A stretch of 64,000 nucleotides of DNA, from NCBI RefSeq assembly GCF_001685355.1, contig NZ_CP016438.1:6324001-6388000 (forward strand). Reading direction: 5' to 3'. A program made the position numbers and the translations under genes. This DNA is from Streptomyces lincolnensis. GTDB taxonomy: Bacteria; Actinomycetota; Actinomycetes; Streptomycetales; Streptomycetaceae. Within the stretch, counting starts at the first letter, position 1; each line of letters starts with the position of its first letter. Below, one piece after another: positions 52,704 through 61,416 of the stretch. Under the pieces are notes generated by a model. The model was given only the letters and a program-made list of their open reading frames with translations. It had not been told where the DNA came from and made no database searches.

Positions 52704-53339
52704 TCAGGCCTTCCCGGGCAGACCGTGTTCCAGGACCGTCAGGGCGCGGTCGAGGAGGTCGCGGAGGTCGTCCCGGAAGTCGTTCTCGGCCCAGTGCAGG
52801 GAGGTCTCCGAGAGGCCGCCGATGAGACCCATCGTGTACACCCGCACCTCCAGGCTCTCCCGGTCCAGGCCGGTGCGCTCGGCGACGGCCTCGCTGAGCA
52901 TCCGCCCGGTGACCGACATGCTCTCCAGCATCCGGGAGCGCACCGCGGGCACCTGGACCATGAGATGGGCCCGCAGCCGGGTGGCCTCGGCCTCCTCCGA
53001 GAGCGCGAGGTCGATGGCCTTGCGCATCACGTACCGCAGTGAGTCCATCCACGGCTCGTCCGCCGGCCGCGTGCGGAGCTCCTGGAGCAGGAACGGGTCG
53101 TACTCGTCCGTGAGGACGATGTCCTCCTTGGTGGGGAAGTAGCGGAAGACCGTGGACGGCGACACCTCGGCACGCTCGGCGATCTGCTCGACCGTGGTGG
53201 CGTCGTAGCCCTGCTCGCGGACCAGGGCGTAGGTCGCGTCGCGGATCGCCGTACGTGTCTTGATCTTCTTCCGCTCGCGAAGTCCCAGTTGGGGGGCGTC
53301 GGAGAGGGGGAAGGAGCGTGCCGGTGTCATGGGAGTCAT
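52704..53339 (-). CDS. TetR-family repressor of the adjoining MFS exporter
   Basis: A 211-residue regulator with an N-terminal TetR helix-turn-helix (TRTAIRDATYALVREQGYDATTVEQIAERAEVSPSTVFRYFPTKED, here named by its ends, about residues 28-75) and a helical ligand domain. ATG 53339 overlaps the stop of the MFS gene by four bases (ATGA), so repressor and pump are made together. The palindromes at 54885-54912 are the likely operators, giving ligand-induced export. Confidence 0.92.
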   Translation of the reverse strand: MTPMTPARSFPLSDAPQLGLRERKKIKTRTAIRDATYALVREQGYDATTVEQIAERAEVSPSTVFRYFPTKEDIVLTDEYDPFLLQELRTRPADEPWMDSLRYVMRKAIDLALSEEAEATRLRAHLMVQVPAVRSRMLESMSVTGRMLSEAVAERTGLDRESLEVRVYTMGLIGGLSETSLHWAENDFRDDLRDLLDRALTVLEHGLPGKA

Positions 53340-54880
53340 TGTCGGGCATCGGCCTGCGCCCCAGCCATGTCCGGGGTGGCGGGGGTCTCGGTCGCGGGAG
53401 GTGTGCCCGGCAGGAAGGCCGCCGCGAGCAGCGCGGCGACCAGGGCGGCGATCCCGCACACCAGCAGCACGACGCCCATGCCGTGCACGTAGGCGCTGTT
53501 CGCGGAGGCCGCCAGGTCGGCCGAGCCGGTGCGCGCGGCCACGAGGTGGGCCGCGACCACCGACTCCCCGGCGGTGTCGGCGGCCCGCGCGGACAGACCG
53601 GTGACGTCGAGCCGGTCGCGGAACGTGGCGGCGAGCAGGCTGCCGAGCAGGGCGATACCGATCGCGCCGCCGACCTGACGCATGGTCATCATCAGTCCCG
53701 AGCCGCTGCCGGAGCGGTCGCGCGGGAGGGCGCCCAGGGCGCTGCTCATGGCGGGCATGAGCGAGAAGCCGAAGCCCAGTCCGGTGACCGAGAGCCACAG
53801 CGCGACGAATCCGTACCCGGAGTCCAGGGTGGTACGGCTGCCCAGCAGCCCGGCGAAGGCCAGCACCACCAGGCCGGCGCTCACCGTGGCCCGGCCGCCG
53901 AAGCGGGCGGCGACCGGTGGCGCGGTGCGCGAGGCGAGGAGGATGCCGCCCATCATCGGCAGCAGCCGCACGCCGGTGCCGAGGGCGTCGTTGCCGAGGA
54001 CGGCCTGGAGGTAGGGCGGCAGCACGAACAGCAGGCCGGACAGGACGAACATCACCAGGGTCGCGGCGATCGTGTTGAACAGGAAGCCGCGGTGGGCGAG
54101 CAGGGTCATGTCGAGCATGGGGCGCTCGACCCGCCGTTCGCGCAGGACCAGCGCGGCGATCAGGGCGACGGCCGCGCCGAGCATGCCCAGGACCAGAGGG
54201 TCGCCCCAGCCCCGGGTGGGCGCCTCGATGATCGCGTAGACCAGGGCGCCCAGGCCGGTCGCGGTGAGCGCGGTGGAGAGGGTGTCGACCTTGGGGGAGG
54301 CGGGATCCCGGGTCTCGGGGAGCAGGAAGACGCAGGCGGCGATGCCGAGGGCGGCCATCGGGACGTTGACCAGGAAGACCGAGCCCCACCAGAAGTGGTC
54401 CAGCAGCCAGCCGCCGAGGATCGGGCCGAGCGGCAGGCCCAGCGCGGAGGCGGCGGAGACGATGCCGACGGCCTTGGTGCGCTCGTCGGGGCCGAAGAGC
54501 GTCGGCAGTACGGAGAGCGCGAGCGGGGTGACCAGGGCGGCGCCGACGCCCATGACCGCGCGGGCCGCGATGACCCAGTGCACGTCGTCGGCCAGGGCGC
54601 CCAGCAGGGAGGCGGCGAGGAAGACGCCGAGCCCGACGACCAGGATCCGCCGCCGTCCGAAGCGGTCGCCGAGCAGTCCCGCGGGGAGCATCAGGGCGGC
54701 GAAGACGACGACGTACGCGTCGGCCATCCACTGCTGCTCGCCGGTGCTCGCGCCGAGTTCGGCGGCCATCGTCGGCAGCGCCACGTTGAGGATCGTCGTG
54801 TCGAAGCCGAGCGTCAGCATGCTCGCGACGAGCGCGGCCAGGGCCCACCAGCGGCGGGGATCCGGAGTGAAAGTGTCCAT
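53336..54880 (-). CDS. MFS multidrug exporter, 14-helix DHA2 (EmrB/QacA) type
   Basis: A 514-residue transporter with about 14 helices. Motif A LPAGLLGDRFGRRRILV, motif C-like GLPLGPILGGWLLDHFWW and the N-terminal FDTTILNVALPTM are typical of proton-driven drug antiporters. It should expel a toxic compound, perhaps a self-made metabolite. First gene of a two-gene operon with its TetR regulator. The -10 box lies six bases before the ATG, so the message may be leaderless. Confidence 0.94.
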   Translation of the reverse strand: MDTFTPDPRRWWALAALVASMLTLGFDTTILNVALPTMAAELGASTGEQQWMADAYVVVFAALMLPAGLLGDRFGRRRILVVGLGVFLAASLLGALADDVHWVIAARAVMGVGAALVTPLALSVLPTLFGPDERTKAVGIVSAASALGLPLGPILGGWLLDHFWWGSVFLVNVPMAALGIAACVFLLPETRDPASPKVDTLSTALTATGLGALVYAIIEAPTRGWGDPLVLGMLGAAVALIAALVLRERRVERPMLDMTLLAHRGFLFNTIAATLVMFVLSGLLFVLPPYLQAVLGNDALGTGVRLLPMMGGILLASRTAPPVAARFGGRATVSAGLVVLAFAGLLGSRTTLDSGYGFVALWLSVTGLGFGFSLMPAMSSALGALPRDRSGSGSGLMMTMRQVGGAIGIALLGSLLAATFRDRLDVTGLSARAADTAGESVVAAHLVAARTGSADLAASANSAYVHGMGVVLLVCGIAALVAALLAAAFLPGTPPATETPATPDMAGAQADARQ

Positions 54881-54884
54881 GAAA

Positions 54885-54917
54885 TGAGAGTAGCTCTCAA
54901 AAGGTAGCTACCGTCAA
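54885..54917 (-). promoter_or_regulatory. Promoter and paired operator palindromes of the MFS-TetR operon
   Basis: On the minus strand TTGACG (54917-54912) and TACTCT (54892-54887) are 19 bases apart. Two palindromes cover the region: TGAGAGTAGCTCTCA (54885-54899) over the -10 box and GGTAGCTACC (54903-54912) touching the -35 box. Confidence 0.6.
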
Positions 54918-54937
54918 TCGGTTTCGGCGCGCGAAAA

Positions 54938-54965
54938 AGGGCCACGGCTCTGAAGCCGTGGCCCT
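54938..54965 (-). terminator. Rho-independent terminator of the hemolysin III family gene
   Basis: Arms AGGGCCACGGCT and AGCCGTGGCCCT (12 bp, 4-base loop); on the minus strand it is followed by TTTTTC, a true T-run that is rare in this GC-rich genome. Confidence 0.9.
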
Positions 54966-54989
54966 CGAACTCGAAGAGACGGGAAAGTG

Positions 54990-55712
54990 TTACCCGTGCT
55001 GGTACGCGACCATCGAGATTCCCACGTAGTGGGCGATGAACGCGGCCAGGGTGAGGGAGTGGAACACCTCGTGGAAGCCGAACCAGCGCGGGGAGGGGTT
55101 GGGCCGCTTGAGGGCGTAGATCACACCGCCCGCGCTGTAGAGCAGGCCGCCGACGATGACCAGGACCAGCACCGCGATGCCGCCGGTGCGCATGAAGTCG
55201 GGCAGGAAGAAGACGGCCGCCCAGCCCATCGCGATGTAGCAGGGGGTGTAGAGCCAGCGCGGGGCGCCCACCCAGAAGACCCGGAAGGCGATCCCGGCGA
55301 GCGCCGCGCCCCAGATGCCCCAGAGCAGCACCTCTCCCGTGGTCTCGGGCAGGAGCAGCATCGTCAGCGGGGTGTAGCTGCCGGCGATGATCAGGAAGAT
55401 GTTGGCGTGATCCAGCCGCCGCAGGATGCCGTCCATGCGGGGGCTCCAGTCGCCGCGGTGGTACAGCGCGCTCACGCCGAACAGCAGGCAGGCGGTGAGG
55501 GCGAAGATCCCGCAGGCGATGCGGCCTCTGGAGGAGTCGGCGAGCGCGGTGAGCACCAGGCCCGCGATGAGTACGGCCGGAAACATGCCGAGGTGCAACC
55601 AGCCGCGGAGCTTGGGCTTGACCGGATGCGGCAGGGAGAGCGCGACGGGACCGCGGCCGGCGGCCGACGGGTCCCTAGGCGCGTCGTGGGCGGACGCAGT
55701 CATACGGGACAT
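54990..55712 (-). CDS. Hemolysin III family (TrhA/YqfA, PAQR-like) membrane protein
   Basis: A 240-residue protein with seven helices. Conserved features are SALYHRGDWS, LDHANIFLIIAGSYTPL and the C-terminal HEVFHSLTLAAFIAHYVG, which give the Ser/His/Asp set thought to bind zinc in PAQR-type hydrolases. In other bacteria TrhA affects membrane energetics and lipid balance; true hemolysin activity is doubtful. Start ATG 55712 (or 55703). A palindrome lies four bases upstream of the start. Confidence 0.92.
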   Translation of the reverse strand: MSRMTASAHDAPRDPSAAGRGPVALSLPHPVKPKLRGWLHLGMFPAVLIAGLVLTALADSSRGRIACGIFALTACLLFGVSALYHRGDWSPRMDGILRRLDHANIFLIIAGSYTPLTMLLLPETTGEVLLWGIWGAALAGIAFRVFWVGAPRWLYTPCYIAMGWAAVFFLPDFMRTGGIAVLVLVIVGGLLYSAGGVIYALKRPNPSPRWFGFHEVFHSLTLAAFIAHYVGISMVAYQHG

Positions 55713-55715
55713 CGT

Positions 55716-55733
55716 ACCTACGGAACCGTAAGT
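55716..55733. promoter_or_regulatory. Operator-like palindrome upstream of the hemolysin III family gene
   Basis: ACCTACGGAACCGTAAGT has 8-bp arms matching at 7 positions around AA. Its position just before the start codon suggests a TetR-type repressor site. The rest of the 298-base gap to pckG shows no other clear element except AGGAG before the pckG start. Confidence 0.5.
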
Positions 55734-56010
55734 TACAGGTCAGTACGAACGCCTGACCGATGAAGAGTGGCCATCATCTCACGGTCACTTCCCCAAGAAA
55801 CCGTCGGCTGAATCCCAAGTGAAGGCAAAGCGTCGGTTCTACACGTGGCGATCCTCACTCTGCTCACCTGTGCGGCCCTCTGGACAGATGGGCGGGCTCG
55901 TCGGATGATCAAATGAGTGCGGTCGGCACCGGATGAGCGGGCTACGAAGGCATCCGGGTCGCAGCCCCCACGGGGCAGACAACGACACAATCCCTCATTT
56001 AGGAGCAATC

Positions 56011-57843
56011 GTGGCGCGCGACATCGCGGCTCCCACCGTCATCCCCACCAACCACAAGGAACTGGTCTCGTGGGTGAACGAGATCGCAGAACTGACGCAA
56101 CCGGACAGCGTGGTCTGGTGTGACGGATCCGAGGCCGAGTACGAGCGACTGTGCGAGGAGCTCGTGGCGAAGGGCACCTTCAAGAAGCTCGACCCGATCA
56201 AGCGCCCCAACTCGTACTACGCGGCCTCCGACCCGACCGATGTCGCCCGGGTCGAGGACCGGACCTTCATCTGCTCCGAGAAGGAGCAGGACGCGGGCCC
56301 GACGAACCACTGGAAGGCTCCCGGCGAGATGCGGGAGATCTTCCAGGGCACCAACGGGCAGGGCGGTGTCTTCCGCGGCTCGATGAAGGGCCGGACGATG
56401 TACGTCGTCCCGTTCTGCATGGGCCCGCTCGGCTCGGACCTCTCCGCGATCGGCGTCGAGATCACCGACTCCGCCTACGTCGCCGTGTCCATGCGCACCA
56501 TGACCCGCATGGGCCAGCCGGTCCTGGACGAGCTGGGCTCCGACGGCTTCTTCGTGCGTGCCGTGCACACGCTCGGAGCGCCGCTGGAGGAGGGCCAGGC
56601 GGACATCCCCTGGCCGTGCAACAGCACCAAGTACATCTCGCACTTCCCGGAGACCCGCGAGATCTGGTCCTACGGCTCCGGCTACGGCGGCAACGCCCTG
56701 CTCGGCAAGAAGTGCTACGCCCTGCGCATCGCCTCGGTCATGGCCCGCGACGAGGGCTGGCTCGCCGAGCACATGCTCATCCTCAAACTCACGCCCCCGC
56801 AGGGTGAGTCCAAGTACGTCGCCGCCGCCTTCCCGAGCGCCTGCGGCAAGACCAACCTCGCCATGCTGGAGCCGACCACCCGCGGCTGGACGGTCGAGAC
56901 CATCGGTGACGACATCGCGTGGATGCGGTTCGGCGAGGACGGCCGCCTGTACGCGATCAACCCCGAGGCCGGCTTCTTCGGCGTCGCGCCCGGCACCGGC
57001 GAGCACACCAACGCCAACGCGATGAAGACGCTGTGGGGCAACTCCGTCTTCACCAACGTGGCGCTGACCGACGACAACGACATCTGGTGGGAGGGCATGA
57101 CGCAGGAGACTCCGGCCCACCTGACGGACTGGAAGGGCAACGACTGGACCCCGTCCTCCGGGACGCCGGCCGCCCACCCCAACGCCCGCTTCACCGTCCC
57201 CGCCTCGCAGTGCCCGATCATCGCGCCCGAGTGGGAGGACCCCAAGGGCGTGCCGATCTCCGCGATCCTCTTCGGCGGGCGGCGCGCGACCGCCGTACCG
57301 CTGGTGACGGAGTCCTTCGACTGGAACCACGGCGTCTTCCTGGGCGCCAACGTGGCCTCCGAGAAGACCGCCGCCGCCGAGGGCAAGGTCGGCGAGCTGC
57401 GCCGCGACCCCTTCGCCATGCTGCCGTTCTGCGGCTACAACATGGGCGACTACATGGGCCACTGGGTCGATGTCGCCAAGGGCAAGGACCAGTCGAAGCT
57501 CCCGAAGATCTACTACGTCAACTGGTTCCGCAAGAACGACGAGGGCAAGTTCGTCTGGCCCGGCTTCGGTGAGAACAGCCGCGTCCTGAAGTGGATCGTC
57601 GAGCGGCTGGAAGGCAGGGCGGAGGGCGTCGAGACGCCGATCGGCATCCTTCCGGCCAAGGGCGCCCTGGACACCGAGGGCCTCGAACTGGCCGAGTCCG
57701 ACCTGGACTTCCTCCTCACCGTCGACAAGGAGGTCTGGCGTGAGGAGGCCGCGCTGGTTCCCGATCACCTGAACACGTTCGGCGATCACACGCCGAAGGA
57801 GCTGTGGGACGAGTACCGGGCGTTGGTGGCTCGGCTGGGCTAG
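56011..57843 (+). CDS. pckG: Phosphoenolpyruvate carboxykinase (GTP)
   Basis: Converts oxaloacetate and GTP to PEP, CO2 and GDP: the entry to gluconeogenesis and a link between the TCA cycle and glycolysis. The 610-residue length and sequence are of the GTP class. The P-loop [10 protein letters not shown] (Lys280) contains the reactive cysteine of GTP-type enzymes, and the kinase-2 site DDIAWM and the metal-site stretch around FPSACGKT are intact. GTG 56011 follows AGGAG at five bases. It is a single gene, followed by a long hairpin and a repeat element. Confidence 0.97.
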   Translation: MARDIAAPTVIPTNHKELVSWVNEIAELTQPDSVVWCDGSEAEYERLCEELVAKGTFKKLDPIKRPNSYYAASDPTDVARVEDRTFICSEKEQDAGPTNHWKAPGEMREIFQGTNGQGGVFRGSMKGRTMYVVPFCMGPLGSDLSAIGVEITDSAYVAVSMRTMTRMGQPVLDELGSDGFFVRAVHTLGAPLEEGQADIPWPCNSTKYISHFPETREIWSYGSGYGGNALLGKKCYALRIASVMARDEGWLAEHMLILKLTPPQGESKYVAAAFPSACGKTNLAMLEPTTRGWTVETIGDDIAWMRFGEDGRLYAINPEAGFFGVAPGTGEHTNANAMKTLWGNSVFTNVALTDDNDIWWEGMTQETPAHLTDWKGNDWTPSSGTPAAHPNARFTVPASQCPIIAPEWEDPKGVPISAILFGGRRATAVPLVTESFDWNHGVFLGANVASEKTAAAEGKVGELRRDPFAMLPFCGYNMGDYMGHWVDVAKGKDQSKLPKIYYVNWFRKNDEGKFVWPGFGENSRVLKWIVERLEGRAEGVETPIGILPAKGALDTEGLELAESDLDFLLTVDKEVWREEAALVPDHLNTFGDHTPKELWDEYRALVARLG

Positions 57844-57954
57844 TCCCCCTTGATCTGCCGCGGTCGGCTCCGATCGTGCCCTGACCAGCTACATCGTCAC
57901 GGCCGGCCGCGGTGGTAGTCGGCGAGGCCGCGTACAACGGCGTGCGTGGCTCTG

Positions 57955-58007
57955 GGCCCGTCGTCACGTGTCTCCGTCTGCCCCGACGGGGGTGGTGACG
58001 ACGGGCC
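57955..58007 (+). terminator. Long hairpin downstream of pckG
   Basis: Perfect 13-bp arms GGCCCGTCGTCAC (57955-57967) and GTGACGACGGGCC (57995-58007), with an inner CCGTC/GACGG pairing. It lies 111 bases after the pckG stop, in a 270-base gap that otherwise holds the repeat at 58051. Confidence 0.5.
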
Positions 58008-58050
58008 TTCGCCATGTGGGTCTCGGTGGTATGCCGGGTGCGGGTCGTTT

Positions 58051-58106
58051 GTGGCTGGTCGCGCCCACGCGGCGGAGCCGCAAATTGACACAGCCCCGCG
58101 CCCCTT
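58051..58106 (-). repeat. Streptomyces intergenic repeat, long subtype, copy 2
   Basis: On the minus strand it begins AAGGGGCGCGGGGCTGTG and ends GGGCGCGACCAGCCAC, nearly identical to 7892-7950. It sits directly after the stop of the 58114 gene, where it may act as a transcript end. Confidence 0.8.
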
Positions 58107-58113
58107 AAGTTGG

Positions 58114-58716
58114 TCAGCCTGAGCGTTCCTCCAAGTAGCGGGTGTGGGTTTCCTGCCGTCTTGCCTCTGTCTCGCGCAACGCGGCGGCCAGCCGGTCCGC
58201 CTCCTCGTGCAGCAGCGTCAGCTGGCGCTCCAGGTGGCGTTCCGGGGGTTCCGTGCCCGGGGTCATCCGGGTCCACCAGCGGGTGCGTACGAAGGTGTCG
58301 ACGGCCTCGGGGATGTCGTGCCGGATGGAGCGGGAGAGGGTGTGGACGCCCTCCGGGTCCTGGGCGAGGACCTCGCTCACCCAGCCGGGGTCGAGCAGGG
58401 CGGCCAGCAGCTCGGTCAGTTCGGTGAGGCGGCCGGACGCGGCGGGGGGCAGGTCGACGTCCGTGAGGTAGCCGCCGAGCTTCTCGAAGTCGTCCCGCAG
58501 GGCCTCCAGCTGGGCCGAGGGGTCGGGGAAGTCCGGGAGGGACGGCCGCTCCGGAGGGGCGATCAGCGCACCCGCGCCGTACAGGCCCGCCACGACCACC
58601 GGCCAGTACGGTCCGGCCACACCCGTGAAGGTGAGGGCCAGTCCCACCAGGCCGCACGCGCTGCCCGCGATGTTCTTGCGGGACTCCAGGTAGCCGACGT
58701 ACTCACTGATAGCCAC
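58114..58716 (-). CDS. Membrane protein with coiled-coil tail, last gene of the TelA/vWA operon
   Basis: 200 residues. Two hydrophobic segments (about 16-34 and 36-52) form an N-terminal hairpin in the membrane; the rest is cytosolic and helical, with a coiled-coil-like end (LERQLTLLHEEADRLAAALR). I recognise no family. GTG 58716 lies inside the end of the vWA gene (14-base overlap), so it is translated with it and probably works in the same complex. Confidence 0.82.
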   Translation of the reverse strand: MAISEYVGYLESRKNIAGSACGLVGLALTFTGVAGPYWPVVVAGLYGAGALIAPPERPSLPDFPDPSAQLEALRDDFEKLGGYLTDVDLPPAASGRLTELTELLAALLDPGWVSEVLAQDPEGVHTLSRSIRHDIPEAVDTFVRTRWWTRMTPGTEPPERHLERQLTLLHEEADRLAAALRETEARRQETHTRYLEERSG

Positions 58717-60235
58717 GGATCTCCTCGAAGGCGCCGTCCAGGGTGCCCTGCCGGGCGTCGAAGAGGCGGCCGCCGGTCAGGTCGGCGATGTGCTCCAGTT
58801 CGGAGCGGTCGGAGTCGCCGAAGAGGATGGGGAAGACGGGGATGTGACGGCGGTCGGTCCCGAGCCCGGCGTAGAAGGCGTCGAAGTCCTTCGCCTCCGC
58901 GCCGGCGGTGTTCTCGCCGTCCGTCATCAGCACGATCGAGGTGAAGGTGTCGCGATCGGTGCCCAGATGGTCGTAGGCCTTCTCCAGGGACGTGTAGATC
59001 GCGGTGTCGCCCCGGGCGGTGAGCGCCCCGGTGTCCGCCCGGATGGCGTCGAGGCCCGAGCGGGGGTCGGCCGGGTCGACCACGTGGGTCCGTACGCTCT
59101 TCACCTGTGAGCCGAACGGCATCAGCGTGACCTCCTCGCGGTCCCGGAAGTCCCCGGTGAGGTCGGTGAGCGCGGCCTTGAGGCGGGCCAGGCGGTCGCC
59201 CTTCATGGAGCCCGAGGTGTCGAGGACGTAGACCGTGCGGGAGGGGCGGCGCAGTTCGTTCTCGTACGAGTCGAGGAGGCCGTCGGCGACGGAACGGCTG
59301 CCGGGGAAGGGGAGTTCGCGGCGGCGGGTGGTGTCGAGGCCGGGCGCCGGGGCGACGGAGGCGACGACCGGGCGGCGGTGCGTGCGGTCGGTGATCAGCC
59401 GCTGGACCGGCTCCGAGCGCAGGGCCTCGGCGAGCCGGCGGACGTCCTCGCGGGTCGCGGCGCCGGTGGCCGCGAGGGAGGAGAGCGGATAGTCGGCGGT
59501 GACGACGCCGTCGCGGGGGCGGATCACGGTCAGGCCCGGGATGCCCTTGAGGACGGACTCGTAGTTGAGCAGGGCGTCGACGGTGCCGCGCCGCTGGTAG
59601 GCCGTGGCCAGCCAGCCCGAGGAGCCCGAGGTCAGCTGCTGCCCCTGGAAGAACTCCTTCAGCCGGGGCGTGGCCTTGGTGACGTCGGCGTCCGTGAGCG
59701 CGGACTGGGCGCCGGAGAGCGCGGAGGCGACGGAGACCAGGGTGGCGAACCCGGAGTTCGAGCGGGCCGGGTCGGTCATGCCGTAGGTCAGCTTCCCGTC
59801 CCGGACCGCCTGCTCGACCTGGGCCCAGGTGACGTCCTGGGGCTTCCAGCCGAGCTCGCGGACGGTGGCCTGCCTGACCCCGACCGCGACCGGGCTCGAC
59901 ATGACCGGCGTCTCGGAGACCACCTTGCGGGCCGCTTCGGGACGCAGCCGCAGATAGTCGTTGGACGCCAGCCACAGCGCGTCGTAGCGCTTGTCCGCGG
60001 CACCCTCGGTCAGCAGGTCCACGGCGTCCAGGGTGCCCATGTAGGTGGGCCGGACCTTGATGCCGGTGTCCTTCTCGACCCGGTCGAGGACCGGGGCCAT
60101 GTCGCCGAGCTCGCTGGAGGCGAGGACCCGCAGGGTGCCGGCTTCGGGGGTGGCCGGGTCGTCCCTCCTCTCCTGCGCGCTGCACGCGGTGAGGAGGGCG
60201 GCCAGGGCCAGGAGGAGGACCGGGATGCGCCTCAC
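58703..60235 (-). CDS. Lipoprotein with binding-protein domain fused to von Willebrand factor A domain
   Basis: A 510-residue exported lipoprotein (lipobox LLTAC, Cys18). Residues 33-300 form a type 2 periplasmic-binding-protein-like domain (LRVLASSELGDMAPVLDRVE; YDALWLASNDYLRL). Residues 330-510 form a vWA domain with a complete MIDAS: DTSGSM (339-344), a later Thr (RGDTAIYTSLEKAY) and MTDGENT. It should bind a metal-dependent ligand outside the cell. GTG 60235 overlaps the stop of the TelA-like gene by four bases. Substrate unknown. Confidence 0.9.
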   Translation of the reverse strand: MRRIPVLLLALAALLTACSAQERRDDPATPEAGTLRVLASSELGDMAPVLDRVEKDTGIKVRPTYMGTLDAVDLLTEGAADKRYDALWLASNDYLRLRPEAARKVVSETPVMSSPVAVGVRQATVRELGWKPQDVTWAQVEQAVRDGKLTYGMTDPARSNSGFATLVSVASALSGAQSALTDADVTKATPRLKEFFQGQQLTSGSSGWLATAYQRRGTVDALLNYESVLKGIPGLTVIRPRDGVVTADYPLSSLAATGAATREDVRRLAEALRSEPVQRLITDRTHRRPVVASVAPAPGLDTTRRRELPFPGSRSVADGLLDSYENELRRPSRTVYVLDTSGSMKGDRLARLKAALTDLTGDFRDREEVTLMPFGSQVKSVRTHVVDPADPRSGLDAIRADTGALTARGDTAIYTSLEKAYDHLGTDRDTFTSIVLMTDGENTAGAEAKDFDAFYAGLGTDRRHIPVFPILFGDSDRSELEHIADLTGGRLFDARQGTLDGAFEEIRGYQ

Positions 60236-61416
60236 GCGAGCCCTCCTTCCATCGCGCCCCGCGACCGGCTGCGCTCCAAATACGCGCCCGCGTGCTGGAG
60301 TTCGGCGGTCAGGGACTCCACCGTCGACGCCATCGCCTCGGTCGCCTGGACCTTGTACGTGTCGATCGTGTCGAGGGTCCGGTAGATCTGCTGGAACGCC
60401 GAGCGCAGGGTCTCCGCCCCCACGGCCGGGTCGGCGGCGATCCGCTGGATCTCCCCGCTCTGCGTGGCGAGCATCTCCGCGTTGCCCCGGATGAGGTCCT
60501 CGGTCGTCCCGCGCAGCGCGTTGACCTGCTCGACGACCTTCTTCTGGTGGTCGAGCGCGGAGGCCAGCATCACGGAGATCCGCAGGGCCGACACGGTGGT
60601 CGTGGCCGCCCGGTCGACGCCCTTGATCAGCTCCTCGTTGTTGCGTCGTACGACGTCCATGGCGAGGTAGCCCTGGGCGCACACCGCGAGCTGGGTGAGC
60701 AGGTCCTGGTGCTTCTGGCGGACCGGGAAGAGGACGTCGGCGCGCAGCCCGTCGGCCTCCTGGGGGTCCGTGACGGCGGCGACGTGCTCCTCGACGGCCG
60801 TGTCCAGGGCCTCGGTGAGCACGACGTACTCCTGGAGCTTGCCCATGGTCTCCCACAGGCGGACCCGCTCGGTCTGCAACGCGGCGTTGTCGCGGCGCAG
60901 TTCGTCCTGGCCGCCGCGCAGCGAGCCCACGATCTTGTTCAACGTGCCCTGCGCGGTGGCGTACTTGGCCATGTGGTCGCGCAGCTTGTTGCCGCCCGGC
61001 AGCCGGGACAGGAACCTGCGCCCCTTGGCGGCGGGCAGGTCGCGCGGGTCCAGGTCCTCGACCACGCGCCGCAGTTCGACGAGCGATCCGGCCACCTGGG
61101 ACTGGGCGTCACCGCCGTTGGACGGCAGGCTCCGCACGGTCCGCTCCAGCATGCGGTTGGACTGCGCGGCGGCGCTGCGCATCTCCCCGGCGCCGAGGGC
61201 GGTGATCTCCCCGACCTTCCCCGCGAACTCGGGGGAGCGGGCGTCCAGGGCGGCGAGGCCCTCGACGTAGGCGGCTGCCTTCCGGGCCATGTCGGTACGG
61301 ACGGTGTCGTCGACGGGGACGAGCCCGCCGGCCTTCTCCCGGGGCACGGCCGTGACGGCCTCGGGCGGGGTCAGGACAAAGGTGTCGTCGGTCATGTGCG
61401 GTTCCCCCGTGGTCAT
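60232..61416 (-). CDS. TelA-like (toxic anion resistance, PF05816-type) protein
   Basis: A 394-residue soluble, almost wholly helical protein. The stretches LWETMGKLQEYVVLTEALDTAVE, LAVCAQGYLAMDVVRRNNEELIKGVDRAATTTVSALR and the QKKVVEQVNALRGTTEDLI region are typical of TelA/KlaA proteins named for tellurite resistance (motifs quoted in part). Their mechanism is unknown; they often occur with Ter or vWA proteins. ATG 61416 overlaps the stop of the upstream gene (ATGA). Confidence 0.88.
   Translation of the reverse strand: MTTGEPHMTDDTFVLTPPEAVTAVPREKAGGLVPVDDTVRTDMARKAAAYVEGLAALDARSPEFAGKVGEITALGAGEMRSAAAQSNRMLERTVRSLPSNGGDAQSQVAGSLVELRRVVEDLDPRDLPAAKGRRFLSRLPGGNKLRDHMAKYATAQGTLNKIVGSLRGGQDELRRDNAALQTERVRLWETMGKLQEYVVLTEALDTAVEEHVAAVTDPQEADGLRADVLFPVRQKHQDLLTQLAVCAQGYLAMDVVRRNNEELIKGVDRAATTTVSALRISVMLASALDHQKKVVEQVNALRGTTEDLIRGNAEMLATQSGEIQRIAADPAVGAETLRSAFQQIYRTLDTIDTYKVQATEAMASTVESLTAELQHAGAYLERSRSRGAMEGGLA

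Noticed and set aside
55999..57789. Minus-strand frame opposite pckG
   Set aside because: Shadow of a well-conserved enzyme gene; no start signals or motifs.
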